Of a stretch of 48,786 nt of DNA, positions 10,228 to 20,160 are shown piece by piece. The notes below the pieces were generated by a model that was given only the letters and a program-made list of their open reading frames with translations, had not been told where the DNA came from and did not search any database. Position numbers and translations under genes: made by a program. Each line of letters starts with the position of its first letter. Positions within the stretch are counted from its first letter, which is position 1. Source of the stretch: Actinomycetota bacterium (GTDB taxonomy: Bacteria > Actinomycetota > Actinomycetes > Nanopelagicales > Nanopelagicaceae); NCBI GenBank assembly GCA_947489605.1, contig CANLEG010000003.1, forward strand, positions 1-48,786, given 5' to 3'.

Positions 10228-11592
10228 ATGGCGCCCGCTTCATCACAATTACGGCAAGATAGGAGTGTGCCCAACATTAATAACGAAATTGATTTAGACC
10301 TCCTTGAAAAGGAATGCATTTCAATCTGCCAAGAAATGATTCGAATTCCAAGCGTCAATCATGGTGATGGTGTGGGAGATGAGCGAGCCATCGCTGACTA
10401 TGTAGCCCTTAAATTAAAAGAAGTCGGCATAGAAAGCGAGTTGATTGTCACAGGCGAAAATCGTGTAAATGTCGTAGCCCGAATCCCAGGAGTAGATCAA
10501 ACTCGACCTGGCTTGGTGGTGCATGGACATTTAGATGTTGTTCCTGTGAACGCCGAGGATTGGTCTGTTGATCCTTTTGGCGGAGTTATCAAAGATGGTT
10601 ATTTATGGGGTCGTGGCGCAGTTGATATGAAAGATATGGATGCAATGATTATTGCAACTGTTCGAGCATGGAAACGCGCAAATTATCAACCACCTAGAAA
10701 CATACTTCTTGTTTTCTTCGCTGATGAAGAGGCGGGTAGTGAATTTGGGTCTAGGTACTTAGTTGCGAATCGACCTGAGATATTTAAGGGATACACCGAA
10801 GCTATTTCTGAGGTCGGTGGATTTTCGGTAACAATCACGGGCGGACATCGACTTTATTTCATCGAAGGTGCCCAAAAAGGAATTAATTGGTTGCAGCTCA
10901 AAGCAAAGGGCGAAGCTGGGCACGGTTCATTTATTAATCCGAAAAACGCAGTAACGAAACTTGCTGCAGCCGTAGCTCGGATAGGTGCATACGAGTGGCC
11001 TCAGGTTGAAACTAAAACCGGTAAGAAATTCTGGTCAAAAATTGCGGAATTAACCGGAGATAAATACGATCCTTCAGATACTCGTCCGCTTTTGAAGCAC
11101 ATCGGGGGAGCCGCACGAATGTTAGGTGCGACGATTCAGAACACTGCAAATCCAACTATGTTGAACGCTGGTTATAAAGCAAATGTGATTCCACAGCATG
11201 CAACCGCAGTCGTAGATGGCAGATTCCTTCCAGGTTACGAAACCGAACTTATGGATACCGTAAAGCGTCTTGCTGGAGACGAAATCGAAATTGAAATCTT
11301 GGTTCGCGATAAAGCGCTAGAAGTTGATTTTGAGGGTCCTTTGGTAGATGCAATGAAAGCAGCGATCGCTAAATTCGATCCGGAAGGAATACCTGTTCCT
11401 TATCTGATGAGTGGCGGAACGGATAACAAGGCGCTATCTGATTTAGGAATTGTTGGTTTTGGGTTTAGTCCAGTTAAGTTGCCACCAGATTTGGATTTTT
11501 TTGCGCTTTTTCATGGCGTTGATGAGCGAATTCCGATTGACGGATTGAAATTTGGCGTTAAAGTTTTAAACGAATTCCTACAAAACAGTTAA
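10228..11592 (+). CDS. M20-family metallopeptidase (dipeptidase/deacylase)
   Basis: VVHGHLDVVPV, WGRGAVDMKDMDA, FADEEAGSEFG, LMSGGTDNKAL. The ORF-track start at 10138 runs antisense through the tRNA, so ATG 10228 or GTG 10267 is more likely. Confidence 0.9.
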   Translation: MAPASSQLRQDRSVPNINNEIDLDLLEKECISICQEMIRIPSVNHGDGVGDERAIADYVALKLKEVGIESELIVTGENRVNVVARIPGVDQTRPGLVVHGHLDVVPVNAEDWSVDPFGGVIKDGYLWGRGAVDMKDMDAMIIATVRAWKRANYQPPRNILLVFFADEEAGSEFGSRYLVANRPEIFKGYTEAISEVGGFSVTITGGHRLYFIEGAQKGINWLQLKAKGEAGHGSFINPKNAVTKLAAAVARIGAYEWPQVETKTGKKFWSKIAELTGDKYDPSDTRPLLKHIGGAARMLGATIQNTANPTMLNAGYKANVIPQHATAVVDGRFLPGYETELMDTVKRLAGDEIEIEILVRDKALEVDFEGPLVDAMKAAIAKFDPEGIPVPYLMSGGTDNKALSDLGIVGFGFSPVKLPPDLDFFALFHGVDERIPIDGLKFGVKVLNEFLQNS

Positions 11593-12543
11593 TTAGATTG
11601 TGGCGGATATTTCGTCAAGCGCTGCACGCACTTGATCCGGCAGTGATATCTCTTCAACAGTGAGAATTCCACGCAGTTGGGCGGCAGTTCTTGCGCCAAC
11701 GATGGCGCTAGTTATTCCAAAACCTTCACGAACCCAAGCCAGCGCAACTTCAAGCGGGGAATAACCAAGTCCATCACTTGCAACACAAACTGCGTCAACA
11801 ATCTTGCGGCAACGTTCATCAAGATAAGGTGCAATGAAGCCGCTGAAGTGCGGGCTTGCACCTCGTGAATCAGAGGGTGAACCATTCCGATATTTTCCAG
11901 TCAATACGCCGCGACCTATCGGAGACCAGGCTAGGACACCGATATTCATTTCAATGCTGGCAGGTATTACTTCGTTTTCGATATCTCGATTCAAAAGTGA
12001 ATACTCATTTTGCGTGGAAATTATTGGCGCTTTTCCAAATATTGGATTTTGAAGTGTTGCGGCTCTGGTTAATTGCCAACCAGAAAAATTGGAAACTCCG
12101 ACATAGCGAACGCGACCCGAAGAAACCGCTTGATCAATAGCTGAGAGCGTTTCTTCCAAGGGAACCATTGGATCCCAAGTATGTATTTGCCATAAGTCGA
12201 TGTAGTCAACCCCTAGCCTTGAAAGTGATTTATCTAGATCAGTTAAAAGGTTGCTCCGAGAATTATTCACACTACGTTCGCCGGAGTGAAAGGAAATGCC
12301 GGCCTTTGTCGCAATGATTAAATCTTCTCGCTTAGCAAGAGATCCGATAAATCCGCCAATAACTCGCTCGCTATCGCCATCGCCATACATTGCGGCAGTA
12401 TCAATTAAATTTCCGCCGGCATCCAAGAAGGTTTTTAGTTGATCCGCGGCTTCGTGCTCATCGGTATCTCGGCCCCAAGTCATCGTTCCCAGAGCCAGCC
12501 TAGAAACGCGTAGCCCTGAATTTCCGAGAGTGCGCTTTTCCAT
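11593..12543 (-). CDS. Aldo/keto reductase
   Basis: LRVSRLALGTMTWG, DTAAMYGDGDSE, GVSNFSGWQL, LAWSPIGRGVLTGKY. Confidence 0.95.
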   Translation of the reverse strand: MEKRTLGNSGLRVSRLALGTMTWGRDTDEHEAADQLKTFLDAGGNLIDTAAMYGDGDSERVIGGFIGSLAKREDLIIATKAGISFHSGERSVNNSRSNLLTDLDKSLSRLGVDYIDLWQIHTWDPMVPLEETLSAIDQAVSSGRVRYVGVSNFSGWQLTRAATLQNPIFGKAPIISTQNEYSLLNRDIENEVIPASIEMNIGVLAWSPIGRGVLTGKYRNGSPSDSRGASPHFSGFIAPYLDERCRKIVDAVCVASDGLGYSPLEVALAWVREGFGITSAIVGARTAAQLRGILTVEEISLPDQVRAALDEISATI

Positions 12544-12592
12544 GTCGCCACCCTAGCAAGACCATCGCTAATTAATCGGTAACCTTGGCTTT

Positions 12593-13273
12593 ATGCGAGT
12601 CCAAAAGCCAGCAACTATTTACCTATTGCGACACGGTCATTCAACTGCAAATGCGAGGTCGATACTTGCTGGTCGTGACGCGAGTGTTTCGTTATCGCCA
12701 CGGGGAATAGAGCAGGCACAAGCTGTCATGCAAGAGTTAGGCGAGAGAAAATTCGCGAAAATATACAGCAGTCCGATGCCTAGATGTTTAGAAACTCTCC
12801 GCCCACTTGCTAGTAAATCAAAGTTAAAGATAGAAAAAGACGATGGCTTAATCGAAATGGAGTATGGGGATTGGTCCGGTAAAAAATTACTTTTGCTCTC
12901 GCGTAAGAAAATGTGGAGTGAGATTCAGGCTCGTCCAAGTTTGGTGAGATTTCCAAATGGTGAAAGTTTCTTAGAAATGCAAGGAAGGGCGCTAGAAAGT
13001 GTTAAATCATTAGCGATTCCAGGTGCAGAAATTTTAGTTTGTTCCCATGGCGATGTTATTAAGGCGATTGTTGCTGGCTTAGTTGGGCTTCATCTAGATA
13101 ACTTCCAACGATTAACTATTGATCCAGCTTCAATAACCGTAATCGATTTGTTTGCGGAAACCGCGCAAATTCGCCTGATGAATAGCACCGTCCATCTAAA
13201 GGAACCAAAGGGCTTAAGCACTGGATCATCTAAATTGAACTTAGGTGGCGGTAGTGGGACTAAAAGTAAATGA
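12593..13273 (+). CDS. Histidine phosphatase family protein (MSMEG_4193-like)
   Basis: LLRHGHSTANA RHG motif, SPMPRCLETL, CSHGDVIKAIVA; upstream of DUF3090. Confidence 0.92.
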   Translation: MRVQKPATIYLLRHGHSTANARSILAGRDASVSLSPRGIEQAQAVMQELGERKFAKIYSSPMPRCLETLRPLASKSKLKIEKDDGLIEMEYGDWSGKKLLLLSRKKMWSEIQARPSLVRFPNGESFLEMQGRALESVKSLAIPGAEILVCSHGDVIKAIVAGLVGLHLDNFQRLTIDPASITVIDLFAETAQIRLMNSTVHLKEPKGLSTGSSKLNLGGGSGTKSK

Positions 13274-13839
13274 GTGAGCGCATAATTTTCAATCACGAAG
13301 AAGCTACACGGTTCATAGTTGGGACAATCGGCATTCCAGGAGAGCGAGCCTTCTTTATCCAAGTCAATTCAGTGTTTGGAAGAACAACGGTAGCGGTAGA
13401 AAAATCTCAAGTGGTTGCACTAGAGGAGCGGTTGCGCGAATTAATTACCGAGGTTCGTCGAAGTAAGTTAGCAAGTTTGGATGAACTGGAGCTCGCTGCA
13501 ACTATCGATAACGCTGAGCTTGAATTTCCGATTGATGAGGAATTTAGAGCCGGCGTCATGGGTATTTCGTGGGATCCAGATGCTCAGAGAGTGTGTATCG
13601 AAATTCAATCAATTGCAGATGGTGAATTCACTGAACTCATATCTGGCGATGAAGATTTAGCCGATGTCGAAGATCCGCCAGATTTGCTCCGATTAACCGT
13701 TCGTCTCAATCAAATACGAGGATTCTGTAATCGCGCAGCGGTTGTTGTGCAAAGTGGCAGACAAACTTGTTTATTCTGCGGCCTACCAATTGATACAACA
13801 GGGCACTTATGTCCGAGGTCTAATGGCTACCGTCGATAA
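13270..13839 (+). CDS. DUF3090 family protein
   Basis: GTIGIPGERAFFIQV, C-terminal CLFCGLPIDTTGHLCPRSNG (Cys/His zinc-ribbon-like); conserved context. Confidence 0.9.
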   Translation: MSERIIFNHEEATRFIVGTIGIPGERAFFIQVNSVFGRTTVAVEKSQVVALEERLRELITEVRRSKLASLDELELAATIDNAELEFPIDEEFRAGVMGISWDPDAQRVCIEIQSIADGEFTELISGDEDLADVEDPPDLLRLTVRLNQIRGFCNRAAVVVQSGRQTCLFCGLPIDTTGHLCPRSNGYRR

Positions 13840-14509
13840 TGTTTTAGAAACCGGCGAACTCGAAGTTCTTGGTCGGCTAGTTGATGCGTCGAATGCATCA
13901 CTTCTCTGTCAGTTACCAAATGGTTCGCAAGTTATTTATAAGCCGATTGCAGGGGAGCGTCCCTTGTGGGATTTTCCAGATGGTAATTTGGCGTCAAGAG
14001 AAGTTGCCGCATTTTATGTTAGTGAAATTGGTGATTTTAAAGTTGTCCCACCAACAGTTATGCGAGAAGGTCCATTTGGATTAGGTGCAGTGCAAGAATG
14101 GGTAACAACGGCAGCGGATCTCGATGTGATTGAAATTGCGCAGAGTCCAAATGAACAAATCAGGAACCTAGCGCTTTTCGACATCATCATTAACAATGCT
14201 GATCGCAAATTTGGGCATATTTTGGTGACACCTGATAACGCGATTTTCGGTTGCGATCATGGAGTTAGCTTCCATCACGAAAACAAGTTGAGAACAGTAA
14301 TCTGGCAATTCGCTGATTTAAAGCTGACGAGTGAAGAGATAGAGAAGATTGAACTCTTACTTTCTAAATTGGATACAGCCCACTTGGGTAAGTACTTGAG
14401 TGAATTGGAAGTATCTGCACTGTTTGACCGAGCCAATTTGCTCTTGGAAACAAAGAAGTTTGCAGTACCAAACCCAAATTGGCCGGCAGTACCCTGGCCA
14501 CCATATTAA
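13823..14509 (+). CDS. SCO1664-family protein (PI3/4-kinase-like fold)
   Basis: MATVDNVLETGELEVLGRLVDASNASLL..., VIYKPIAGERPLWDFPDG, NNADRKFGHIL, FGCDHGVSFH. ATG 13823 fits the family start better than the ORF-track start. Confidence 0.87.
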   Translation: MATVDNVLETGELEVLGRLVDASNASLLCQLPNGSQVIYKPIAGERPLWDFPDGNLASREVAAFYVSEIGDFKVVPPTVMREGPFGLGAVQEWVTTAADLDVIEIAQSPNEQIRNLALFDIIINNADRKFGHILVTPDNAIFGCDHGVSFHHENKLRTVIWQFADLKLTSEEIEKIELLLSKLDTAHLGKYLSELEVSALFDRANLLLETKKFAVPNPNWPAVPWPPY

Positions 14510-14542
14510 GATTTTGTTCGCGTTCTAATCTAAGATAAGCAA

Positions 14543-15784
14543 GTGAATATTTGGCCGGAGTTAGAAGTTCCTAGAACGCAACGACCGTTGCCGAAACTTA
14601 AGTTGGCCTACACGTCAGGGAACGCTGATCTTGAAGTTCATTCTGACCAGTTCAAATTGTACGTTTGTGGAATTACCCCGTACGACGCTACCCACCTGGG
14701 ACATGCGGCTACATATCTAACTTTCGACTTGATAAATCGTTATCTCGAGTTAACTGGCACATCGGTTAATTTTGTTGAGAACATCACCGATGTCGATGAC
14801 CCCCTCTTCGAACGCGCAAAGCGCGATAATCAATCTTGGGCACAACTTGGCGAATCTCAGGTTGCACTTTTCACCAGTGATATGACAGCACTTCGAATAT
14901 TGCCTCCTGCGAACTACGTCGCTGTAACTGAAGCCATGGATTCAATTATCTTTGCTATCGAAAATTTAGTAGATAAGAGATTTACTTATGAGCTAGCCGG
15001 AAATATTTACTTCCGCATCGAACCGTTTCTAGATGAGTTAAGCATCTCCATAGATGAAGCGCTGAAAATTTTCGCCGAACGAGGCGGCGATCCAAAACTA
15101 CCTGGAAAAGAAAATGCTTTAGACCCAATTCTTTGGGTCGGCAATAAGGACGGTGAGCCGGGTTGGGATTCAAAAATGGGGTTCGGCAGACCAGGTTGGC
15201 ACATCGAATGCTCGGTCATTGCACTAGAAAATCTAATCGGAAAAGATTATTTGAATTCAAAAAGTCGATTGACTCACGGAATTGATTTACAGGGTGGCGG
15301 TTCTGATTTAATTTTTCCTCATCACTTTATGAGTGCCGCTATCGCGAAAGCGCTATGTGGCTTCGATTTCGCTAGAGGTTATTTGCATGCGGGCATGGTG
15401 GGACTTGATGGCGAGAAGATGAGTAAGAGCAAAGGCAACTTAGTTTTGATTTCCGAATTGTTGAAGTCGGGATATGACCCGATGGTTATTAGACATGCGC
15501 TCCTGAGTCAAGGTTATGCGGAAGATAGAATGTGGCACCTTGAAACTTTGCTTAAGTCGCAAGAACGAGTTGTAAAGTTGCGGTCGGCGCTGGCAAGAAT
15601 CGAAGTTGCACCGACCGATAAGGTCATAGATTCTGTTGCAGAACATATTGCAAACAATTTGGATTCATCATCCGCACTTGAGGTATTGGATCAGTGGGCA
15701 CTTGATACTGAAAATGGGGCGATAGGTGGCTCGGTCGGTGAGTTATCAAGGTTTATTGATGCAGCTCTGGGCTTAGCGCTTTAA
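14543..15784 (+). CDS. mshC: Cysteine:1-D-myo-inositol 2-amino-2-deoxy-alpha-D-glucopyranoside ligase (mycothiol biosynthesis)
   Basis: CysRS-like YVCGITPYDATHLGHA, VENITDVDDPL, GRPGWHIECS, KMSKSKGN; GTG start. Confidence 0.95.
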   Translation: MNIWPELEVPRTQRPLPKLKLAYTSGNADLEVHSDQFKLYVCGITPYDATHLGHAATYLTFDLINRYLELTGTSVNFVENITDVDDPLFERAKRDNQSWAQLGESQVALFTSDMTALRILPPANYVAVTEAMDSIIFAIENLVDKRFTYELAGNIYFRIEPFLDELSISIDEALKIFAERGGDPKLPGKENALDPILWVGNKDGEPGWDSKMGFGRPGWHIECSVIALENLIGKDYLNSKSRLTHGIDLQGGGSDLIFPHHFMSAAIAKALCGFDFARGYLHAGMVGLDGEKMSKSKGNLVLISELLKSGYDPMVIRHALLSQGYAEDRMWHLETLLKSQERVVKLRSALARIEVAPTDKVIDSVAEHIANNLDSSSALEVLDQWALDTENGAIGGSVGELSRFIDAALGLAL

Positions 15785-15800
15785 GGTAACCTTCTCCTAA

Positions 15801-18800
15801 ATGAAAACTTCTTCCTCCCTGCGCAAGGCTATGCAGGAACGTGTAATCATCGCCGATGGCGCAATGGGAACGATGTTGCAGGATGCAAATCCAACTTTAG
15901 AGGATTTTCAGGGTCTCGAGGGATGTAATGAAATCCTTAATGTTTCAAAGCCAGAATTGGTGAAGTCAGTCCACCGCAAGTATTTTGAAGTTGGCGTTGA
16001 TGCAATCGAAACAAATACTTTCGGCGCAAACTGGGCGAATCTCGCCGAATACGATATTGAAGATCGCATTTATGAATTGGCATACGCAGGTGGGAAACTT
16101 GCAAAAGAAGTCGCGAATGAATTTTCAACAGAGAGCAAGCCTCGTTGGGTTTTAGGTTCGTTGGGACCAGGAACAAAATTGCCAACTCTAGGACATGTTG
16201 AATATGTGAAATTAAAGGAAGCTTACTTCACTGCCTCAAAAGGCTTAGTAGATAGCGGCGTAGATGCGCTATTAATTGAAACTACGCAAGATCTTCTCCA
16301 AGCGAAGGCAGCTGTAAATGGCGCACGTGAAGCAATTGATAAAGCTGATCGCGATATTGTTTTGATTGTTCAAGTGACGGTCGAAGCAACCGGAACAATG
16401 CTTTTAGGTTCGGAAATAGGAGCAGCGCTAAACGCGCTGGAACCATTGCAAATAGATCTAATTGGCTTGAACTGCGCGACTGGGCCGGCAGAAATGAGTG
16501 AACACTTGCGTGTTTTAGCTAAGAATAGTTCAGTTGCAATTTCGGTAATGCCAAATGCGGGACTTCCGCAACTTGGACCAAATGGGGCTTCGTATCCACT
16601 AGGACCCGATGAATTAGCCGAGTACTTGAATGATTTCGTAAATTCATATGGATTGACGCTAGTCGGAGGTTGCTGCGGCACGACACCTGCACACATGAAA
16701 GCTGTCGTAGCAAAACTCGATGGACATAAAATAGTTTCTCGCAACGTTGCTAGAGAAATTGGAGCGTCTTCGCTCTATCAGTTCGTTCCGTTCCGCCAAG
16801 ATTTGGCCTACATGGCGATAGGTGAACGTGCGAATGCAAATGGCTCAAGAGCATTTAGAGATGCACTTCTAATTGAAGATTGGCAGAGTTGTATTGAAAT
16901 CGCGCGAGACCAAATTCGCGATGGTGCACACATGCTGGATCTCTCTGTTGATTACGTCGGTCGAGACGGCGTAGCAGATATGCGCGAATTAGCGTCCAGG
17001 CTTGCAACTAGTTCAACGCTACCGATAGTTCTAGATTCCACCGAACCTGCAGTTCTGAAAGCAGGACTTGAACATCTTGGCGGTAGATCTGTTATTAACT
17101 CCGTCAATTACGAAGATGGTGATGGACCAACATCTAGATTTGCGAAAATTATGCCGCTTGTAAAAGAGCATGGGGCAGCAGTAGTTGCGTTAACAATTGA
17201 TGAAACTGGCCAAGCACGTACTCAAGAGTGGAAAGTGAAGGTTGCATCTCGATTAATCGAAGATCTCAAAAACAACTGGGGAATGCTTACAAGTGATATT
17301 TTGATCGACTGCTTAACATTTCCTATCGCTACTGGACAGGAAGAAACCAGGCGCGATGGAATTGAAACACTAAATGCGATTGCCGAATTAAAGGCCAAGT
17401 ACCCAGAGGTTCAAACAACTTTGGGCGTATCAAATGTTTCGTTCGGTTTGAATCCGGCGGCACGAATCGTTTTGAACTCAGTCTTTCTATTCGAGGCAGT
17501 GAAAGTCGGACTCGATTCTGCAATTGTCCATCCCTCCAAAATTACCCCTATTTCTCGCATCGAACCAAAGGCGATGGAAGTTGCGATGGATTTGATTTAT
17601 GACCGTAGAACTTACGACGCTGATGGCAACACGATTTATGATCCATTATCAATTTTTCTTGAACTTTTCGATGGTGTGGAAAGTAAGTCCACAAAGGTAA
17701 CGCGCGCTGCCGAGCTCGCTGCACTGCCATTGATCGAAAGGTTAGAGCGCAGAATAATTGATGGGGAAAAAGTTGGACTAGAAGCCGATCTGCAAGAAGC
17801 GATGGCAACTGGGATGAAACCACTCGCAATCATCAATGAGCATTTATTGACGGGTATGAAAACTGTTGGTGAACTATTCGGTAGTGGTCAGATGCAATTG
17901 CCTTTCGTGCTGCAGTCTGCGGAAGTTATGAAGACAGCCGTTGCCCTTTTGGAACCACATATGGAGAAGAGTGATGATGCCGGTAAGGGGAAAATACTTC
18001 TTGCAACCGTAAAAGGCGACGTCCATGATATTGGTAAAAATTTAGTTGACATTATTCTTTCAAATAATGGATACACAACTGTAAATATCGGAATCAAACA
18101 GACCGTGAATCAGATAATTGATGCGGCGACCGAGTCCGAAGTTGATGTCATCGGTATGTCAGGCCTTCTAGTTAAATCAACCGTAATTATGAAAGAGAAT
18201 TTAGAAGAACTATCCAGTCGCGGACTTGCCGAGAAGTGGCCAATTATTCTTGGCGGTGCTGCGCTAACTCGAAGTTTCGTAGAGCAGGATCTGGCAGGAG
18301 CTTTTGATGGAACTGTTCGATATGCAAAGGACGCTTTTGAAGGCTTGAGTCTTATGGATTCAATGATGGCAATTAGACGTGGCGATACTTCAGTTACATT
18401 GCCACCACTTAGGGAGCGCAAAACTCCAAATACCCGCGCGAATCGGGAACCGAATTTAGATACCAAGCGCAGTGATGTTGAAACTTCTAACCAACTTCCG
18501 CAGCCACCTTTTTATGGTTCGCGAATTGTGAAGGGTATTCCGCTTGCGTCATATCTCGGCGCTCTTGATGAACGTGCACTATTCGTTGGACAATGGGGAT
18601 TGCAAGGCAAACGTGGCGAGTATGAAGAGATGGTTGAGAATGAAGGTCGCCCAAGATTGCGGTCATTACTGAATGATGTGCAATCAAATGGCTGGTTGAA
18701 TGCAGCAGTTGTTTATGGATATTTTCCTTGTTATAGCGAAGGCAACGATTTAGTAATCCTTCATCATGAAGGACCGAACAAAGGCAGCGAACGAACTCGC

Positions 18801-19289
18801 TTTACTTTCCCACGGCAAACCCGCGATCGTAGATTGTGTTTAAGTGATTTTTTCCGAAGTAAAGAGAGTGGTGAAATCGATACTGTCGCTTTCCATGTTG
18901 TAACAATGGGTCAGAGCGTTAGTGATGCAACCGCAAAACTATTTGCGGCCAACGAGTATCGTGAATATTTAGAACTTCATGGCCTCTCAGTTCAACTAAC
19001 CGAAGCCCTAGCCGAGCATTGGCATAGCCGGATCCGTGAAGAATTGGGTTTCGCCAAAGAAGATGCGACCGATATCGCCGCTATTTTGGATCAGGGCTAT
19101 AGAGGATCTCGGTACTCTTTTGGATATCCAGCATGTCCAGATTTGGAACAACAACGTCAACTTTGCGAATTGCTGGAACCTGAACGCATTGGAGTGGAAT
19201 TAAGCGAAGAGTTCCAGTTACATCCGGAGCAATCCACATCTGCGATTATTGTTCATCATCCAGAAGCCAAGTATTTCAATGCGAATTAG
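15801..19289 (+). CDS. metH: Cobalamin-dependent methionine synthase
   Basis: ADGAMGTMLQ, GGCCGTTPAHM, B12-binding KGDVHDIGKNLV, C-terminal activation domain (GYPACPDLEQQ). Confidence 0.97.
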   Translation: MKTSSSLRKAMQERVIIADGAMGTMLQDANPTLEDFQGLEGCNEILNVSKPELVKSVHRKYFEVGVDAIETNTFGANWANLAEYDIEDRIYELAYAGGKLAKEVANEFSTESKPRWVLGSLGPGTKLPTLGHVEYVKLKEAYFTASKGLVDSGVDALLIETTQDLLQAKAAVNGAREAIDKADRDIVLIVQVTVEATGTMLLGSEIGAALNALEPLQIDLIGLNCATGPAEMSEHLRVLAKNSSVAISVMPNAGLPQLGPNGASYPLGPDELAEYLNDFVNSYGLTLVGGCCGTTPAHMKAVVAKLDGHKIVSRNVAREIGASSLYQFVPFRQDLAYMAIGERANANGSRAFRDALLIEDWQSCIEIARDQIRDGAHMLDLSVDYVGRDGVADMRELASRLATSSTLPIVLDSTEPAVLKAGLEHLGGRSVINSVNYEDGDGPTSRFAKIMPLVKEHGAAVVALTIDETGQARTQEWKVKVASRLIEDLKNNWGMLTSDILIDCLTFPIATGQEETRRDGIETLNAIAELKAKYPEVQTTLGVSNVSFGLNPAARIVLNSVFLFEAVKVGLDSAIVHPSKITPISRIEPKAMEVAMDLIYDRRTYDADGNTIYDPLSIFLELFDGVESKSTKVTRAAELAALPLIERLERRIIDGEKVGLEADLQEAMATGMKPLAIINEHLLTGMKTVGELFGSGQMQLPFVLQSAEVMKTAVALLEPHMEKSDDAGKGKILLATVKGDVHDIGKNLVDIILSNNGYTTVNIGIKQTVNQIIDAATESEVDVIGMSGLLVKSTVIMKENLEELSSRGLAEKWPIILGGAALTRSFVEQDLAGAFDGTVRYAKDAFEGLSLMDSMMAIRRGDTSVTLPPLRERKTPNTRANREPNLDTKRSDVETSNQLPQPPFYGSRIVKGIPLASYLGALDERALFVGQWGLQGKRGEYEEMVENEGRPRLRSLLNDVQSNGWLNAAVVYGYFPCYSEGNDLVILHHEGPNKGSERTRFTFPRQTRDRRLCLSDFFRSKESGEIDTVAFHVVTMGQSVSDATAKLFAANEYREYLELHGLSVQLTEALAEHWHSRIREELGFAKEDATDIAAILDQGYRGSRYSFGYPACPDLEQQRQLCELLEPERIGVELSEEFQLHPEQSTSAIIVHHPEAKYFNAN

Positions 19290-19307
19290 CCGAGAGTTGT
19301 AGCGAAA

Positions 19308-20156
19308 ATGTCAGAGTTTAAAGTAGGGGATCGGGTGCAATTAACCGATGCCAAGGGAAAGATGCACACTATAACCTTGCAATTAAATCAAGAGTGGCAC
19401 ACACATAACGGATGGCTTGTGCACAATGAAGTAGTCGGACTTCCTGAAGGAAGCGTTGTAGAAACGACTGGTGGTCTGAAATTCTTAGCCTTTAAGCCTT
19501 TGTTAGCGGATTACGTTCTCGCAATGCCACGTGGTGCAACAATTGTTTACCCGAAAGATGCCGCAATGATCCTTGGATTAGCAGATATAGCTCCAGGTGT
19601 GAGCGTTTTAGAAGCTGGAGTTGGTTCCGGAGCCCTGTCTATCTCGTTGCTTCGAGCAGTTGGAAGTAGTGGAACAGTTGATTCATTCGAAAAACGAGAA
19701 GAATTTGCAACGATTGCAACTAAAAATGTAAATCAATATTTTGGCGAAAACCCTTCCAATTGGAATTTGGAATTGGGCGCGGTTCAAGATTTCGAGCATG
19801 TAAAACAATACGATCGAGTGGTTCTAGATATGTTGGCGCCATGGGAATGTATCGATATGGCAAGCAAAGTTCTGGTTCCTGGGGGAGTATTCATTGCTTA
19901 CGTTGCAACAACAACTCAACTTTCACAGACTGCGGAAGCAATAAAGGCGTCTGCATGTTTTACGGAACCCGAAAGCAGTGAAACGATTGTTCGCGGTTGG
20001 CATCATGAGGGACTTGCGGTTCGACCACAACATAGAATGATTGCGCATACTGCATTCTTAATCATGGCAAGAAGGTTAGCGCCGAATACCATAGCGCCAG
20101 CAAGACGCCGCCGCCCATCTAAGGGTGCTTACGGAACTAATGAAATTGAAAGTTAA
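19308..20156 (+). CDS. trmI: tRNA (adenine-N1)-methyltransferase, m1A58
   Basis: YPKDAAMILGLADIAPGVSVLEAGVGSGALS; actinobacterial TrmI context. Confidence 0.94.
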   Translation: MSEFKVGDRVQLTDAKGKMHTITLQLNQEWHTHNGWLVHNEVVGLPEGSVVETTGGLKFLAFKPLLADYVLAMPRGATIVYPKDAAMILGLADIAPGVSVLEAGVGSGALSISLLRAVGSSGTVDSFEKREEFATIATKNVNQYFGENPSNWNLELGAVQDFEHVKQYDRVVLDMLAPWECIDMASKVLVPGGVFIAYVATTTQLSQTAEAIKASACFTEPESSETIVRGWHHEGLAVRPQHRMIAHTAFLIMARRLAPNTIAPARRRRPSKGAYGTNEIES

Positions 20157-20160
20157 GTAA

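Noticed and set aside
14810-14814. CCCCC runs on the left side (14810 and 25774) as counterexamples to motif polarity
   Set aside because: They read ACCCCCT and GCCCCCCA, so they lack the TCCCCC (GGGGGA) form; recorded as pentamer-level exceptions only.
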